From: Guillardia theta CCMP2712
Taxonomy: Eukaryota > Cryptophyceae > Pyrenomonadales > Geminigeraceae
Length of the DNA: 64,000 nt
Direction of reading: 5' to 3'
NCBI RefSeq assembly: GCF_000315625.1
Contig: NW_005434660.1
Location: 531,911 to 595,910, forward strand
The notes under the pieces were generated by a model. It was given only the letters and a program-made list of their open reading frames with translations, did not search any database and was not told the origin of the DNA. Below, piece after piece: positions 54,700 to 64,000 of this stretch. The translations under genes and the position numbers were made by a program. Position 1 is the first letter of the stretch; every line of letters begins with the position of its first letter.

Positions 54700-56886
54700 T
54701 CATCCTCCTCCTCTTCCAGCAGCAACGGACATTTGCTCTTCCGCATGTCGAGCACGACGAAATATCCGGAGAAAGAGCGGGAAGAGCTCCAGCGTTAAAT
54801 CGAGGTTGACATCATACAGGGGACGAGGGGGTCCCGACTGGCGGTACCGGGGGTTTCTCTCTCTGCCTTGGGGCGTCTCCTCGAGGAAGTTCTGCCAAGT
54901 GTAGCTCTCATCAAAGCCGAGTAGCCAGAGGGCGGCAGGATTCTTGGCGCTTCTCTTGGGGAGGGCGAGAAGCCTGGACGGGTCCTTGGTGATCTGAGAC
55001 AAGAGATTCTTTGCCTGCTCCTCGATATCATACATCTGCTTCTTGTCTCTCAGCCACTCCTTCTTCTCCTGCCGCCATCTGTGTAGCTCCTCCGCAAAGG
55101 CCCTCCTCCTTCTGGTAAGAAGCATCTCGAGCTCGACCAGCACGAAGCTCTCAGACGAGTTGGGCATATGCTTGAAGTTTATCGAGTTCCAGCTGAGGGT
55201 GCCAGGCTTGGCGACGCGCGGAGACGAGGGGGCAGCGAGTAGATTTCTGCTGGAAGCAGCCTTGGACCTTGCTAAGAGACCCTTGACATTGAGAGGGTCG
55301 TTCAACTCGCGCTCTCGCTGCTGCTGCACTACGTCGTCGTACTGCTTCTGCGCCAGGCGGAGGTGAGCAGCTCTTAAAGCCATCATACGCCGAAGCTGCC
55401 GCTGGATGAGCAAGACCTTGTACTTGTACACCTTCAGCACTTGAGCGAATGCCGAATAACGCAGAGAGTCCTTCACGAACTCCACGACAAGTGCAACTGA
55501 TCTCCTCTTCTTTCGTATTCTGTGCGCCATCAGAGCTCTCCACATGTATTTTCGAAACATTTTCTTGAGAAAGCAATTGTTCTTGAACCTGAAGTACCAG
55601 AATTTCCATTTGACGAATCGTTGAAGCCTCTCGGCTGCTTCTTGCATCGCTTGGATGGTTCTTCTCAGATGGAAAACTTGCCGCAGATGGCAAAGTTGAT
55701 TCACAGCTATCATCGCAGGCAGCAGCAACTTTGCTATCATCTCTTCCTTCTGCTGTTTCTTGGCAAGTTCAGCTTCTCTTCGATACTCCACTCGTTTTTG
55801 CTCTTTAATCTGCAATACAGCGAGTGCGTCGTCGCTTGACTTCTGCAAATTTTCCCTGTGTGACTTCATTACGAGATCTCTTCGCTCCTTGTACTTTTGA
55901 CTTCGAATAGCACGAATAGCTTCGAGATTGTCTGGTTTGAAGCTCCGAGTCGACATGAAGAGCTTCATCGGGGCCTTACCCGACTTGAGGTGCTCTCTGT
56001 GCTTCGATACACGAGCTTGCAGCTCGTCCTCATTGCATCGCCAGCTGCTGATCTTCTCATCAAGTTCCTGCTCGATCATCTTGCGAGGCTTAGCCTTGAC
56101 CTTGCCGCTTGCATTGTTGTCCCGCGTGCCCGTCAGTCGCTCAGATACTTCAGTCACCTTTCGAGCTTCCGCCGCAGCAGCAGCTACTTCCTTGTACGTC
56201 AGCTCCCCTGATTCGATTCGTTTCATGTTCCTTTCTATCAGTGATGCTCGCGCTCGCTCCCCTACTTCGGACTCCAGGTTTGCATCGCTTCTGCTTCTTT
56301 CCACCTCCTTCACGTTGGCAGCTCTCAACATTCGCTCGCTCACGCTCCTGGTCAACGCCCCCGTGGAGTCGAGACGTTCAGGAAGTTTGGTTCGATGCAC
56401 CACGGACACGAGCAAAGGGAGCTCCCGCTGGTCTTTCCTGGAGTCTGCTCCATAGCTGAATGATGAGCTTCGAGGTAGTCCTTTCGTGTCACTGGCTGTG
56501 TGCAGATCAAGATCAATCTCCAAAGAGGAGTTCTTGCTGGCCAAGACGGCAAAGGGATCCAGAGAAGAATTGACCAAGTCCAACAGGCTGACTCGTCGCA
56601 GCAGTGGTTTCTTTACTTCGATGCCGATCGAACGACGCCTCAGAGCCCTGGACCTCGAGGCGGTCGAGGTCGTCGAGGTCACAGATCGAAGTGAATCTGA
56701 GAACATGAACGAGTGAACTCTCGATTTCAAATCAGTCCCTTGAAGGTTCTCAACCGCCGACATGCCGTCGCCTCCGACTCGTGGGGCTCCAATCAGATGC
56801 TTCCGAAGATCTGCGATGTGAAGAGTTCCGTACGAGCCTCCCTCTCCCTCCCTCCCTCCCTCCTCGCTTCGTGTCTGGGCGCTCAC
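54700..56886 (-). CDS. Large basic coiled-coil protein, possible IQ motif, unknown
   Basis: An intronless frame of 728 residues. The first ~250 residues are Ser/Arg-rich and probably disordered. From about 255 to 400 there are charged helices (RKMIEQELDEKISSWRCNED; KYKERRDLVMKSHRENLQK; REAELAKKQQKEEMIAKLL). Next is an aromatic/basic block (RFVKWKFWYFRFKNN, FLKKMFRKYMWRALMAHR), then VLLIQRQLRRMMALRAAHLR, which fits a degenerate calmodulin-binding IQ motif. The C terminus includes PLYDVNLDLTLELFPLFLRI. The style matches ciliary or basal-body proteins; that is a guess. The absence of introns over 2.2 kb, as in the kinase and methyltransferase genes, contrasts with their neighbours. Confidence 0.75.
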   Translation of the reverse strand: MSAQTRSEEGGREGEGGSYGTLHIADLRKHLIGAPRVGGDGMSAVENLQGTDLKSRVHSFMFSDSLRSVTSTTSTASRSRALRRRSIGIEVKKPLLRRVSLLDLVNSSLDPFAVLASKNSSLEIDLDLHTASDTKGLPRSSSFSYGADSRKDQRELPLLVSVVHRTKLPERLDSTGALTRSVSERMLRAANVKEVERSRSDANLESEVGERARASLIERNMKRIESGELTYKEVAAAAAEARKVTEVSERLTGTRDNNASGKVKAKPRKMIEQELDEKISSWRCNEDELQARVSKHREHLKSGKAPMKLFMSTRSFKPDNLEAIRAIRSQKYKERRDLVMKSHRENLQKSSDDALAVLQIKEQKRVEYRREAELAKKQQKEEMIAKLLLPAMIAVNQLCHLRQVFHLRRTIQAMQEAAERLQRFVKWKFWYFRFKNNCFLKKMFRKYMWRALMAHRIRKKRRSVALVVEFVKDSLRYSAFAQVLKVYKYKVLLIQRQLRRMMALRAAHLRLAQKQYDDVVQQQRERELNDPLNVKGLLARSKAASSRNLLAAPSSPRVAKPGTLSWNSINFKHMPNSSESFVLVELEMLLTRRRRAFAEELHRWRQEKKEWLRDKKQMYDIEEQAKNLLSQITKDPSRLLALPKRSAKNPAALWLLGFDESYTWQNFLEETPQGRERNPRYRQSGPPRPLYDVNLDLTLELFPLFLRIFRRARHAEEQMSVAAGRGGG

Positions 56887-57687
56887 TTGTCAACTTAATA
56901 CAAGTTTTTAAATCCTTATAAATATCTTTTAGAGTTGAGTAGTAAGAGTTTGCAAGTCGCGGTAAAATAATGTGTAGCAGATTTACTATACTTATTCGAA
57001 TTTTTGTAAGGGATTCTCACTTTTAAAATTGAAAAAATAGGGAAAACATAAAAACATATAGAGTACACAAGTTGCCCGATCTGGTCTTTACAATTTCTAA
57101 AAGTGATATTGGTTGGTTTATTTTACATATATTGGCCTCTAAAACACTTGTAGAGTACAGAACCGTCCCGTGAAATTAAGTTTAGGAAGTTCACTTGTGG
57201 ACTCAAAGCTTCTTATGAGGGTCTAGGTATACTAGCACCCCGATACAAATCTACTAGGACAGCGGTTGAGAGCTATTTCGGAAGTGACTGTCTCGCTTTA
57301 CTCAAAGTTAAGTTAAAGATCAGTACCTATCAGCCCCTGAGCTCACTGGCCGGGCCGCGTCCGACCGCTCCGAGTGTTCACTTGCCGTCCGAGTGCCACT
57401 GGGCGGCCCGGTAGCACCCGGCGGCGGGCAGTTCGGGAGTCCGCCGTCGGAGCCTCCGGCGATTTCGACTTGATGCGGCCATCGGAGAGTCACAGCTGGA
57501 CTCGAACAGCTTGCAGCGATCGCGCGGTGGGATGAAGGTAAAACTATCAAAGCTGATGTAAAGCGAGCACTGCTTGCGATCAGTTGAGTTGTCTAATCAT
57601 AATGATGCCGCTGGCGGCCGCTACTGACGTAAATATACAACAAAACTCCCGGGCCTAGACACGGCCCAGTCACTCTAGCCTTCCTTG
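56887..57687. repeat. AT-rich intergenic DNA and GC-rich dispersed element, copy E
   Basis: 56900-57290 is AT-rich unique sequence with no ORF. 57297-57327 is the TTTACTCAAAGTTAAG...AGATCAGTAC motif. 57330-57480 is GGCCGG/CGGGC-rich. In copies A and C the GC-rich part precedes the motif; here it follows, in the same motif orientation. Confidence 0.65.
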
Positions 57688-59177
57688 TCAACTCCGAGGC
57701 CTTTCATGCTCTACTGCCTCGTCGTGCATCTTGCGCCATAGATCATGCTGGTGGGCCTCGTGCAACAACAACTTGGCCTTGAGAGACTTAGGATTCGCTT
57801 TCACAGCCTCTTGCAACTGCTCTTTGAAACGCTTGCTCACCTTCCACGTCAAAGGACCTTTCTGACCAATGATCTTCCAGTATGGCATCGGAGACCACGG
57901 CTTCATAGTCGCTTCCTGTCTTGCCAATGGCGGCATCCCCACGTTCCCTTGCTCGTGCTTCTCTGCATTGACGGGGCTTCCTCTTACAGCCAGGTGGAGC
58001 GCACCCCCCTCCTGCGGTCTCGGCAGATCCTCCTGCTCGTCCTCGTCCTTGGCGATAGACCCTCCCACCTCACGGCTCACCAGGTGCGTGAGAACGTCAC
58101 CGGCTGGAGTCTCTTCCAACTTGGAGCGTCCAAGCTTGTGCGTTAGGCCGTACTGGGTGTCGTATCCGTCCGCATGCCTCTCTTCCTCCGTTCCTGTCGG
58201 GGCATCAGGATCGGGCCCAGACGGGTCATTGAGAGCAGTCCAGTCTGTTCTCAGCTTGTTCCTCGACGAGTGACTCCTAGACTTCTTTGGAATAGTCACA
58301 GAAACCTCCAAGCTCGATCTTGTCTTTTCAGGAAATCCCGAATGTAAGGTCGGCTTAGAGGTAGCCGAGTGTTGCGTCAAACTGACTTGGTGATTCGACG
58401 TTGAGGCACTGCTAGATGCCTGCTGTCACGTCACGTCAGATGCGTCTTTGCTTGGGGGATTTCGACATCATCTACCTTCTCTATAGTTGTTGCTGGGTGC
58501 ATAACGGCAAGGTGTGTTTGTCTTGGCGAAGAGTTCAGCTCCTGCTTGATCTCAGCCGCGGGTTGATGAAACGCGTTGCCACCCCTCGTGGGAATGTTCT
58601 GAAAATAATCTCCAAGATCCTGAGAGGCTTTTTTGGCGCTGCATGGATGATTCAGTCGCACGACATCATCAAGACTTGCACGTCACCTGTAGGATGCGAA
58701 CGGAGGCTTGACGTGCCTCGTCCCCGACCTCGAGTGCAAGGCGTTGACATTGTGTGTTGGTACAGAGTCAAAGTACTCGCCAAGATCCTTGTAAGCAGCT
58801 CTTGACCCCAACTTGCGAGCTGTCGGGGGTAACTCCTTGTGACGAGCATCTCGGGGAAGGGGGCTGCTCGTTGGGAGCTGATCGTAAAAAGCAAGGAGGT
58901 CGTTGAGAGCTGCAGAGTCTCCGAGCACATGCTTCGTGACCTCTACTCTACTCCCATGAGCTCCTCGTGCCGGCACCTTCCGGTCGCCCAAGCTCAACTG
59001 GCTCAACTGGAATGCTTGGCGATGGTGAGGGCTCGTGCTGGCTTGCACAAGGATCGGCAGCCGCTTCCCCTCACCCTGCTCATCGACTAAACTCTTATGA
59101 ACCACCAGCATCGCTACCGCAATCACCATCCCTGCCGCCCCCACCACACTCGCGAGGCCTCGAGTAGGAGCAGCCAT
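57688..59177 (-). CDS. Type II membrane protein with internal DLGxYF repeat, unknown
   Basis: Exons 59177-58687, 58638-58476 and 58422-57688 join in frame to 462 residues. The N terminus MAAPTRGLASVVGAAGMVIA continues VAMLVV, a membrane anchor. A ~28-residue repeat follows: AAYKDLGEYFDSVPTHNVNA (about 58735-58800) and KKASQDLGDYFQNIPTRGGN (about 58570-58630), with a weaker LNDLLAFYDQLPTSS before them. The third exon is polar, then ends with a helical part (YWKIIGQKGPLTWKVSKRFK). Its frame has no early Met, and the 53-nt intron 58475-58423 links it cleanly to exon 2, so a single gene is preferred. Family not recognised. Confidence 0.65.
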
Positions 59178-59339
59178 GGCGTCCTTTCGCACCCAAGCCC
59201 GCATCCCCTCATCTACCCATATTCTGCTGCACCTGACAGGCACCTGAGGCAGACCTGAGGCAGCACCTGAGGCCCTCATCCAGCACTCACATCATGGACG
59301 GATCCCTGGAGATCCGCACCTGGATGCGCAGCTAGAGAT

Positions 59340-59460
59340 CAGCACCTCTCCTCCCCCTCCTCCCCCTCCCCCTCCTACTCCCTCACCCCCCTCCCCCTCC
59401 TCCCCCTCCCCCTCCTACTCCCTCTCCTCCCTCCCCCTCCTCCCCCTCCCCCTCTCTCGC
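59340..59460. repeat. CCTCCCCCTCC low-complexity tract
   Basis: Imperfect tandem copies of a ~45-bp CCTCC/CCCCTCCTACTC unit, in the divergent interval between the type II membrane protein and the SET gene. Confidence 0.8.
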
Positions 59461-59486
59461 AGGCATGCTGCTCTCTCGTTGGCCCT

Positions 59487-61293
59487 ATATGCAGTCACGG
59501 TGACAAGAAGCAGCATGGACGTATGTCATGGTACCTCCTCCTTTTCGCGTGCCGTCCCATCGTTGTTCCTCATCTCTTGCTGGTTTATTCTCTCACTTTC
59601 CCCCTGTTTTCACTATCGCCCTCACTCTCACCATCACCCTCCCGCCCCCACTGCACCTGCTGGGAGAATGAGCTCCTTCTCCTCCTGGTGTCTCACTTGT
59701 GCATGCTCCTTGCCTCACTGCAGACTGACGAAAAGGGGAAGAGAGCGAGGAGGAGGAGAAGGTGAGGAAGTTGAGGGCCTGGTTTGAGCAAGTCGGTGTC
59801 AAGTTCGATGAGCGATCGGTTCTCATCGAGTATCAAGGTGCCTTGAGCTGCGGGCGAGGAGGAGGCGCTGACTCGCTAGCAGAGGCATCAGGCTTCCGGA
59901 TAGTGGCAAGGTAGGAAAGGAAGAAGTGTACGGGATGATGACGAGGAGGTAGGAGGGGAGTGAAAAAGAACCATGGCATAGCTCGCATTCCCAAGCGAGC
60001 ATGTCTGTCTGTGCTCAATGTGCCGGAGGTCTCCGATCGCCTCGACGAGTTTGGCATAGACAGGGCGGAGGACATCGCCCTTGCTGCCGCCATCATGCAT
60101 GAGATGCTGAAAGGAAGCGAATCGAGGTAGAAGCATCCTCATATCACCCCATCACCCCCTCGCAGGCTTGCTCTCTGTCCTCTCCCCTCCTCATCTCTCC
60201 TCTGCAGGTGGTCTGGTTATCTTTCGTCCCTCCCTCCAGCAGGCGTCGATCTTCCCCTGCTCTGGGAAGCAGAGGATCTGCTGTAGAGCTGCTGCTGCTT
60301 CATCGTGAGCTAACATCACGCAGGAGCCTCAGAGGAACCGACGCCCTTCCTCAAGTCCTACAGGCGAAACAGCAGTACGAGCTAGACTGGTGCCCTCCTC
60401 CCTCTCGTGCTCAGTCTCCTCTCTCCCCCCACCTACCACTACCCATCCCTCCTCTGCCCTCATCCTCTCCTCTCCTCTCCTCTCCTCTCCTCTCCTCTCC
60501 TCTCCTCTCCTCTCCTCTCCTCTCCTCTCCTGCCCACGTTCTCCCTCCCGTGCCATTGCTCTTCCCCCTCCATGCCGCCTCTACCCACCCTCCTTCCCTC
60601 GCTCCCTCCTGATCCTCTGTCTTGGTTCTTGCTGTGATGAGCTGGTAGGCAGCACCGGGTGCGACCGCTGCTGCATCGCATGCTGACCGTCGACTCGTCG
60701 CTCCTTCACTTTCGCTGCTTCCTGGTGGCGTTAAGTTACGCGAGCTCGCGCGGCTTCTTCGTGGACGAAAGACACGGCGAGGTGAGGGGCGAAGGAGAGG
60801 GACGCGAGGATTCCGCATGTGGCAAGGAAGAGGCGGAGGGAGGAGGAGGGGAGGAGACTTGACATGGATGGAGCAGGCTCTTGTTCCTTTTGCCGATCTG
60901 TTCAACCACAAGGTGGCACACTTGCCACGTGAGCATGAAGTGTGGAAGCAGTCAGAGAAGGAAGAGGAGATGCAAGAGATGGAGAGCATGATTCAACTCC
61001 ACGATAGATCTCATCCTCATGGGGAAGAAAGTAGGAGGGAAGAGGAAGAGGTCGAGGACACGCATTCAGCTGAGATGGTAATCTTTTGCTTGCGATGCCA
61101 TGCCCTTCTTTTTCCGAGTACTTGGTCACTCGACTTTACTCATCCTTTCCCACATCGCGTTCAAGATGTCAACCGTCTGCATTGCTGAATCTCCATTGTC
61201 ATTTTCTGTCCAGCTTGCTTTCACAATCATCGCCTTCTTCGTCTCCGTCGTCGTGCATCACTATGATCATCATCATCATCATCATCATCATCA

Positions 61294-61344
<51 letters not shown>

Positions 61345-62689
61345 ATGTCTGGATGTATCAATGTTGTCTTGTTCTTCTGCTGACGCGAGACCCCCAGGAG
61401 ATCGCACTGACCAGCTCGAGCGAGGAGCAAGTCAATTTTCTCTGTGTTGCGTCGCTGGTTGACCTGCAGCCTCATCGGGAGATCTTCAACACTTACGGGG
61501 AGCACAGCAACTCCTTCCTCCTCCTCGCCTACGGCTTCATCCTCTCGCCCAACCTCTACGATGAGGTTTTCTCTTTCATGCCTCGTCGTCCCGCCCCTCA
61601 CCCACCCCCATCCCTTGCTCCCTCCAACCATCCTCCCGATCCCTTTCTGCTCCTTCCTTCTTTCTCCCCTTCCTTCATGCATGTCCTGCTCCTTCCTTCT
61701 TTCTCCCCTTCCTTCATGCATGTCCTGCTCCTTCCTTCTTTCTCCCCTTCCTTCATGCATGTCCTGCTCCTTCATGGCCTCCTGTCTTCATCGCTCCACT
61801 TGTCTTCGTGCTCCTACTGTTCCTCTTCCATTCACTTTCACTCGTCTCTTGTGCTATTCTCATCCTCCCCCCTCTCGTCTTGCTGCCTCCTCTTCTCTCA
61901 CTTGTACTCCTCCAGGTTTTGCTTCCTCCCCTGCTTCCACATGCTCAACAGCTGGTCGGGGAGGAAAGGTGTCAAGCACGGTTGCAGTGGGTCTCTCGCG
62001 TGTACCAACAGCTATCCTCCTCCTCCTCCTCCTCCTGGCCATGCCTTGCCATCCTCCGAGCCGCTCTAACAGGCTTCGTGCTCGAGGCTCGACATCGTTG
62101 TAGAGCTCCGCAGGTACTTGTGAGATACGAGGAGAGGAAGTGAAGGCTAGAAAGCAAAAGGAAGAGCCGGGCAGGGGGAGGGATGGAGAGAAAGGATGGC
62201 GAACGAGGCGTTTGAAGAAATCCGGGGGGAGGGGGCGAGGAAGACGGGGCCACTGAAGCGATGGGTAGGGAGCGGTTCTTTTTGCGGAGCTTTGCTCGCT
62301 GGAGGAAGAAGAATTCGAGGAGATGAGAAGGAGGGGAAGCGAAGAGGCTCTGCTGAGCTTGCGGGAAGTTGCACAAGTCGATCAGCACCTGGTAGCCCGC
62401 GAGGTGAGAGGAGGAGGGGAGGAAGGGAAGAAGAGGTGGAGAATAGAGGTGTCGCAGAGACTAATTACAAGGCTTGTCCTAGATCCTTCGATCGTCCCTG
62501 GAAGCGAAGAAAGCGATGCTGGAAGAAGAGGAGGGCTGTGATGTTGAGCAGGAGGAGGAGGAGGAGGAGGAGGAGGAGGAGGAGGAGGAAAAGGCGAAGC
62601 GGCGGAGACGTGGCATGTGCAAGGCTTACAGAGTTGGACACGTGGAACTGTTGGAGACAGCAAGGAAGCAATTGATAAAATGTGAATGA
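59487..62689 (+). CDS. Rubisco-LSMT-type SET-domain protein lysine methyltransferase
   Basis: Many short exons interrupted by repeat-filled introns. Readable order: KVRKLRAWFEQVGVKFDERS; GFRIVAR; ARIPKRACLSVLNV to EDIALAAAIMHEMLKGSESR; WSGYLSSLPPAGVDLPLLWE; LRGTDALPQVLQAKQQYELD; HRVRPLLHRMLTVDSSLLHF with FLVALSYASSRGFFVDERHG; EQALVPFADLFNHKVAH (the SET N-H motif); EIALTSSSEEQVNFLCV; EIFNTYGEHSNSFLLLAYGF with ILSPNLYDE; ARLQWVSRVYQQLSS; EFEEMRRRGSEEALLSLREV; and a poly-Glu stretch, then KAYRVGHVELLETARKQLIK and the stop at 62687-62689. The split SET domain with NTYGE...NSFLLLAYGF and the helical C-terminal substrate domain ending in a YRxGxxxxL motif are the LSMT/SETD3/SETD6 pattern. The start codon and any plastid leader are unresolved, so the substrate is unknown. 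Confidence 0.8.
60461..60531. repeat. CTCCT pentanucleotide repeat in an intron of the SET gene
   Basis: About 14 TCTCC units; a pyrimidine tract on the sense strand upstream of an acceptor. Confidence 0.95.
61263..61341. repeat. CAT then CTG trinucleotide repeats in an intron of the SET gene
   Basis: About 10 CAT units followed directly by about 15 CTG units, within a ~300-nt intron. Confidence 0.95.
61652..61772. repeat. 39-bp tandem repeat, three copies, in an intron of the SET gene
   Basis: Three near-identical units each containing CTTTCTCCCCTTCCTTCATG and then CATGTCCTGCTCC. Confidence 0.9.
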
Positions 62690-63300
62690 AGAAGAATTTG
62701 AAATTGAAGAAATCAAAGAGAAGGGGGGGGGGGGGGATGAACGGCTTTCTTCCGTCTTTCATTCCAGTAGAAGCATGCACATCCATCATGTCCTGTTCTC
62801 CTTGTTTCTGGTTCTGAGATATTGTTCTTCCGCCTAGTAGAAACAGTTGAACTTGAAGATAATCAAACTTTTCTCACCTCTCGCCTCTTCATCCTCAACT
62901 CCTTCGAGAAGACACGACCTGATGCAGATGCTCATGCGTTTTGCATCATCTTACTTCCCTTCTATCATCTTACTTCCCTTCTATCATCTTACTTCCCTTC
63001 TATCATCTTACTTCTCTTCTATCATCTAACCTCTTTCATCGGTTGAGGCTTACCGGGTTCTTTGTCTTTTGCGTCTAACGTCTCATCCTCCCATCTACAT
63101 CCAAGTCATCGACCATCACCTCTCAACATCACGCTCGTACAAGCTCTTTGCTCGTCCGGGCGATGAACTTTTCTGCGAGGGGTGAGAAGAAGCAGCGCAA
63201 CGAGAGCAAGTGAACCCGCATGCCCTCGGGGCCTTTTCCTTTTCTGGAGCAAATCAGCGGCGACACCGAATAAGCTCCTCACACCCTAAACCCTCACCTC
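62690..63300. other. Intergenic region with 19-bp tandem repeat
   Basis: A poly-G run lies at 62726-62737. At about 62946-63027 a 19-bp unit (TTACTTCCCTTCTATCATC) occurs four times with one mismatch. No gene recognised. Confidence 0.6.
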
Positions 63301-63385
63301 TTGTTAATGGCTCGCAGTCTCTCTCGCTTGGCTGATGCCCTGGTCAAGGTCAAGCACAGCCCTCACTCCCTCGCTCCCTCCAAGC

Positions 63386-63574
63386 CTACGCGCATCGCTT
63401 ATCATGCTTCTGCTTCGCCTCGTCAATCTTTTGATCATCAAGGTCAAACGAGTCAAAGACTGAGGCAAGCAGACCCGACTTAACTTCTTGTCCTTGAGCC
63501 AAGGCTTCCTTCCCTTCCAAGGCTGAGCTACAATGAGCGCAAGACAAGGCGTCGGCAACACAGGCGGCGGCGGC

Positions 63575-63613
<39 letters not shown>

Positions 63614-63640
63614 GACTTGAGGCAACAGTCGTGTGAGAGC
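63386..63640 (-). CDS. 3' exon of a possible gene with poly-Ala tract (weak)
   Basis: A minus-strand frame reads a poly-Ala tract (from GCT/GCC repeats at 63566-63613), then CVADALSCAHCSSALEGKEA, SGLLASVFDSFDLDDQKIDE and AKQKHDKRCA with a stop at 63386. The last 50 residues look like normal protein. The 5' exon was not identified. Confidence 0.3.
63566..63613. repeat. CGG/CAG trinucleotide repeat
   Basis: About 4 GGC units then about 11 CAG units. Confidence 0.9.
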
Positions 63641-63961
63641 TGGAGAGCGTGAGAAATGAAATGAGGGAACAAAGGAAGAGAAAAACGTCGAGCAGAGAAA
63701 ACAACACTTGATGGAAACATAACTGCGAACGAGAAAGCGAGGAGTAGACAAGCAGAGACGACAAGAGATTGTGGACTATGAAAGGTTCGGAAGCGACGCT
63801 CGTACCTTCTCCACTCCTTTATATTTGGGTCCCTTCACCTTTCCCGCCCACCCGCCCAGCAGTCGTAGGGTCAAGTGAGGTTGCCAGGGATTCAACAAGC
63901 TCGCAGCGCTCTCCTCCTTCACTTGGAACAACCCTGCAAACAAGACCTGCAGTCCTGTCAC

Positions 63962-64000
63962 TTCTCCTCCTCCTCCTCCTCCTCCTCCTCCTCCTCCTCC
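63962..64000. repeat. CTC microsatellite at window end
   Basis: A CTC tract running to the last base; it may continue beyond. Confidence 0.9.

Noticed and set aside
57688-58380. Separate gene for the 230-codon frame
   Set aside because: It lacks an early Met and joins in phase to the upstream gene through a 53-nt intron, so it is treated as the last exon of one gene.
62946-63027. Regular 19-bp repeats considered as a CRISPR array
   Set aside because: The units abut with no spacers, and the DNA is clearly eukaryotic; it is a simple tandem repeat.

Overview
This is eukaryotic nuclear DNA. Genes are split by very short introns, mostly 40-75 nt, with GT or occasionally GC at the 5' end and AG at the 3' end. 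Genes lie on both strands at roughly 1-3 kb spacing. There are no operons or ribosome-binding sites. Three things point to a cryptophyte alga resembling Guillardia theta: the intron style, a secretory leader followed by an LRLRGG-type stretch on a UBX protein, and a leader ending Ala-Phe (plastid-type) on another protein. That assignment is inference; only the eukaryotic nature is seen directly.

Layout. 1-5.7 kb: a 5.7-kb inverted repeat with a 388-bp spacer. One arm holds a 100-N gap that symmetry says should be about 594 bp. 5.8-6.5 kb: a GC-rich dispersed element. 6.8-8.2 kb: an 8-exon coiled-coil gene. 8.4-9.0 kb: a small 2-exon gene. 9.4-13.2 kb: a RING-AWS-SET-SRI chromatin protein. 13.3-14.2 kb: a chalcone-isomerase-fold protein with a signal peptide. 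14.2-16.0 kb: poorly resolved, with a GT microsatellite. 16.1-18.1 kb: an unknown gene, duplicated in inverted orientation at 29.5-31.5 kb. 18.3-19.8 kb: an ERI1-type exonuclease. 20.0-23.5 kb: a direct duplication flanking an AT-rich, intron-dense gene with a WW-like stretch. 23.6-24.9 kb: a methyltransferase with an R3H-like tail. 25.3-27.3 kb: a charged, probably nuclear protein. 27.6-29.2 kb: a membrane UBX protein with a bipartite-looking leader. 31.5-33.2 kb: repeats. 33.3-34.4 kb: a protein kinase. 34.6-36.4 kb: a UIM-containing protein. 37.1-38.8 kb: NOP58. 39.1-40.6 kb: a PDZ protein. 40.8-42.0 kb: repeats. 42.3-44.8 kb: a C2H2 zinc-finger protein. 45.2-45.3 kb: a second 100-N gap. 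45.5-46.9 kb: an EF-hand protein. 47.7-48.8 kb: a repeat-bearing, tail-anchored coiled-coil protein. 49.2-51.2 kb: a gene with a plastid-type leader, badly resolved. 51.4-53.1 kb: urate oxidase ending in SKL. 53.6-54.6 kb: a type II membrane protein. 54.7-56.9 kb: a large basic coiled-coil protein. 57.7-59.2 kb: a type II membrane protein with an internal repeat. 59.5-62.7 kb: a Rubisco-LSMT-type SET methyltransferase. 62.7-64 kb: repeats and one weak gene.

The genes do not form one pathway. Recognisable functions are chromatin modification, small-RNA or rRNA 3' trimming, snoRNP assembly, ubiquitin-linked handling, purine catabolism in peroxisomes and protein lysine methylation. Two kinds of non-genic sequence recur. 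GC-rich blocks are associated with a 30-bp ACTCAAAGTTAAG-type unit. C/G-skewed TACCCC-rich blocks lie just upstream of many genes. No tRNA, rRNA, CRISPR or prokaryotic element was recognised. All exon joins were deduced by eye from reading frame, splice dinucleotides and, where stated, family resemblance.
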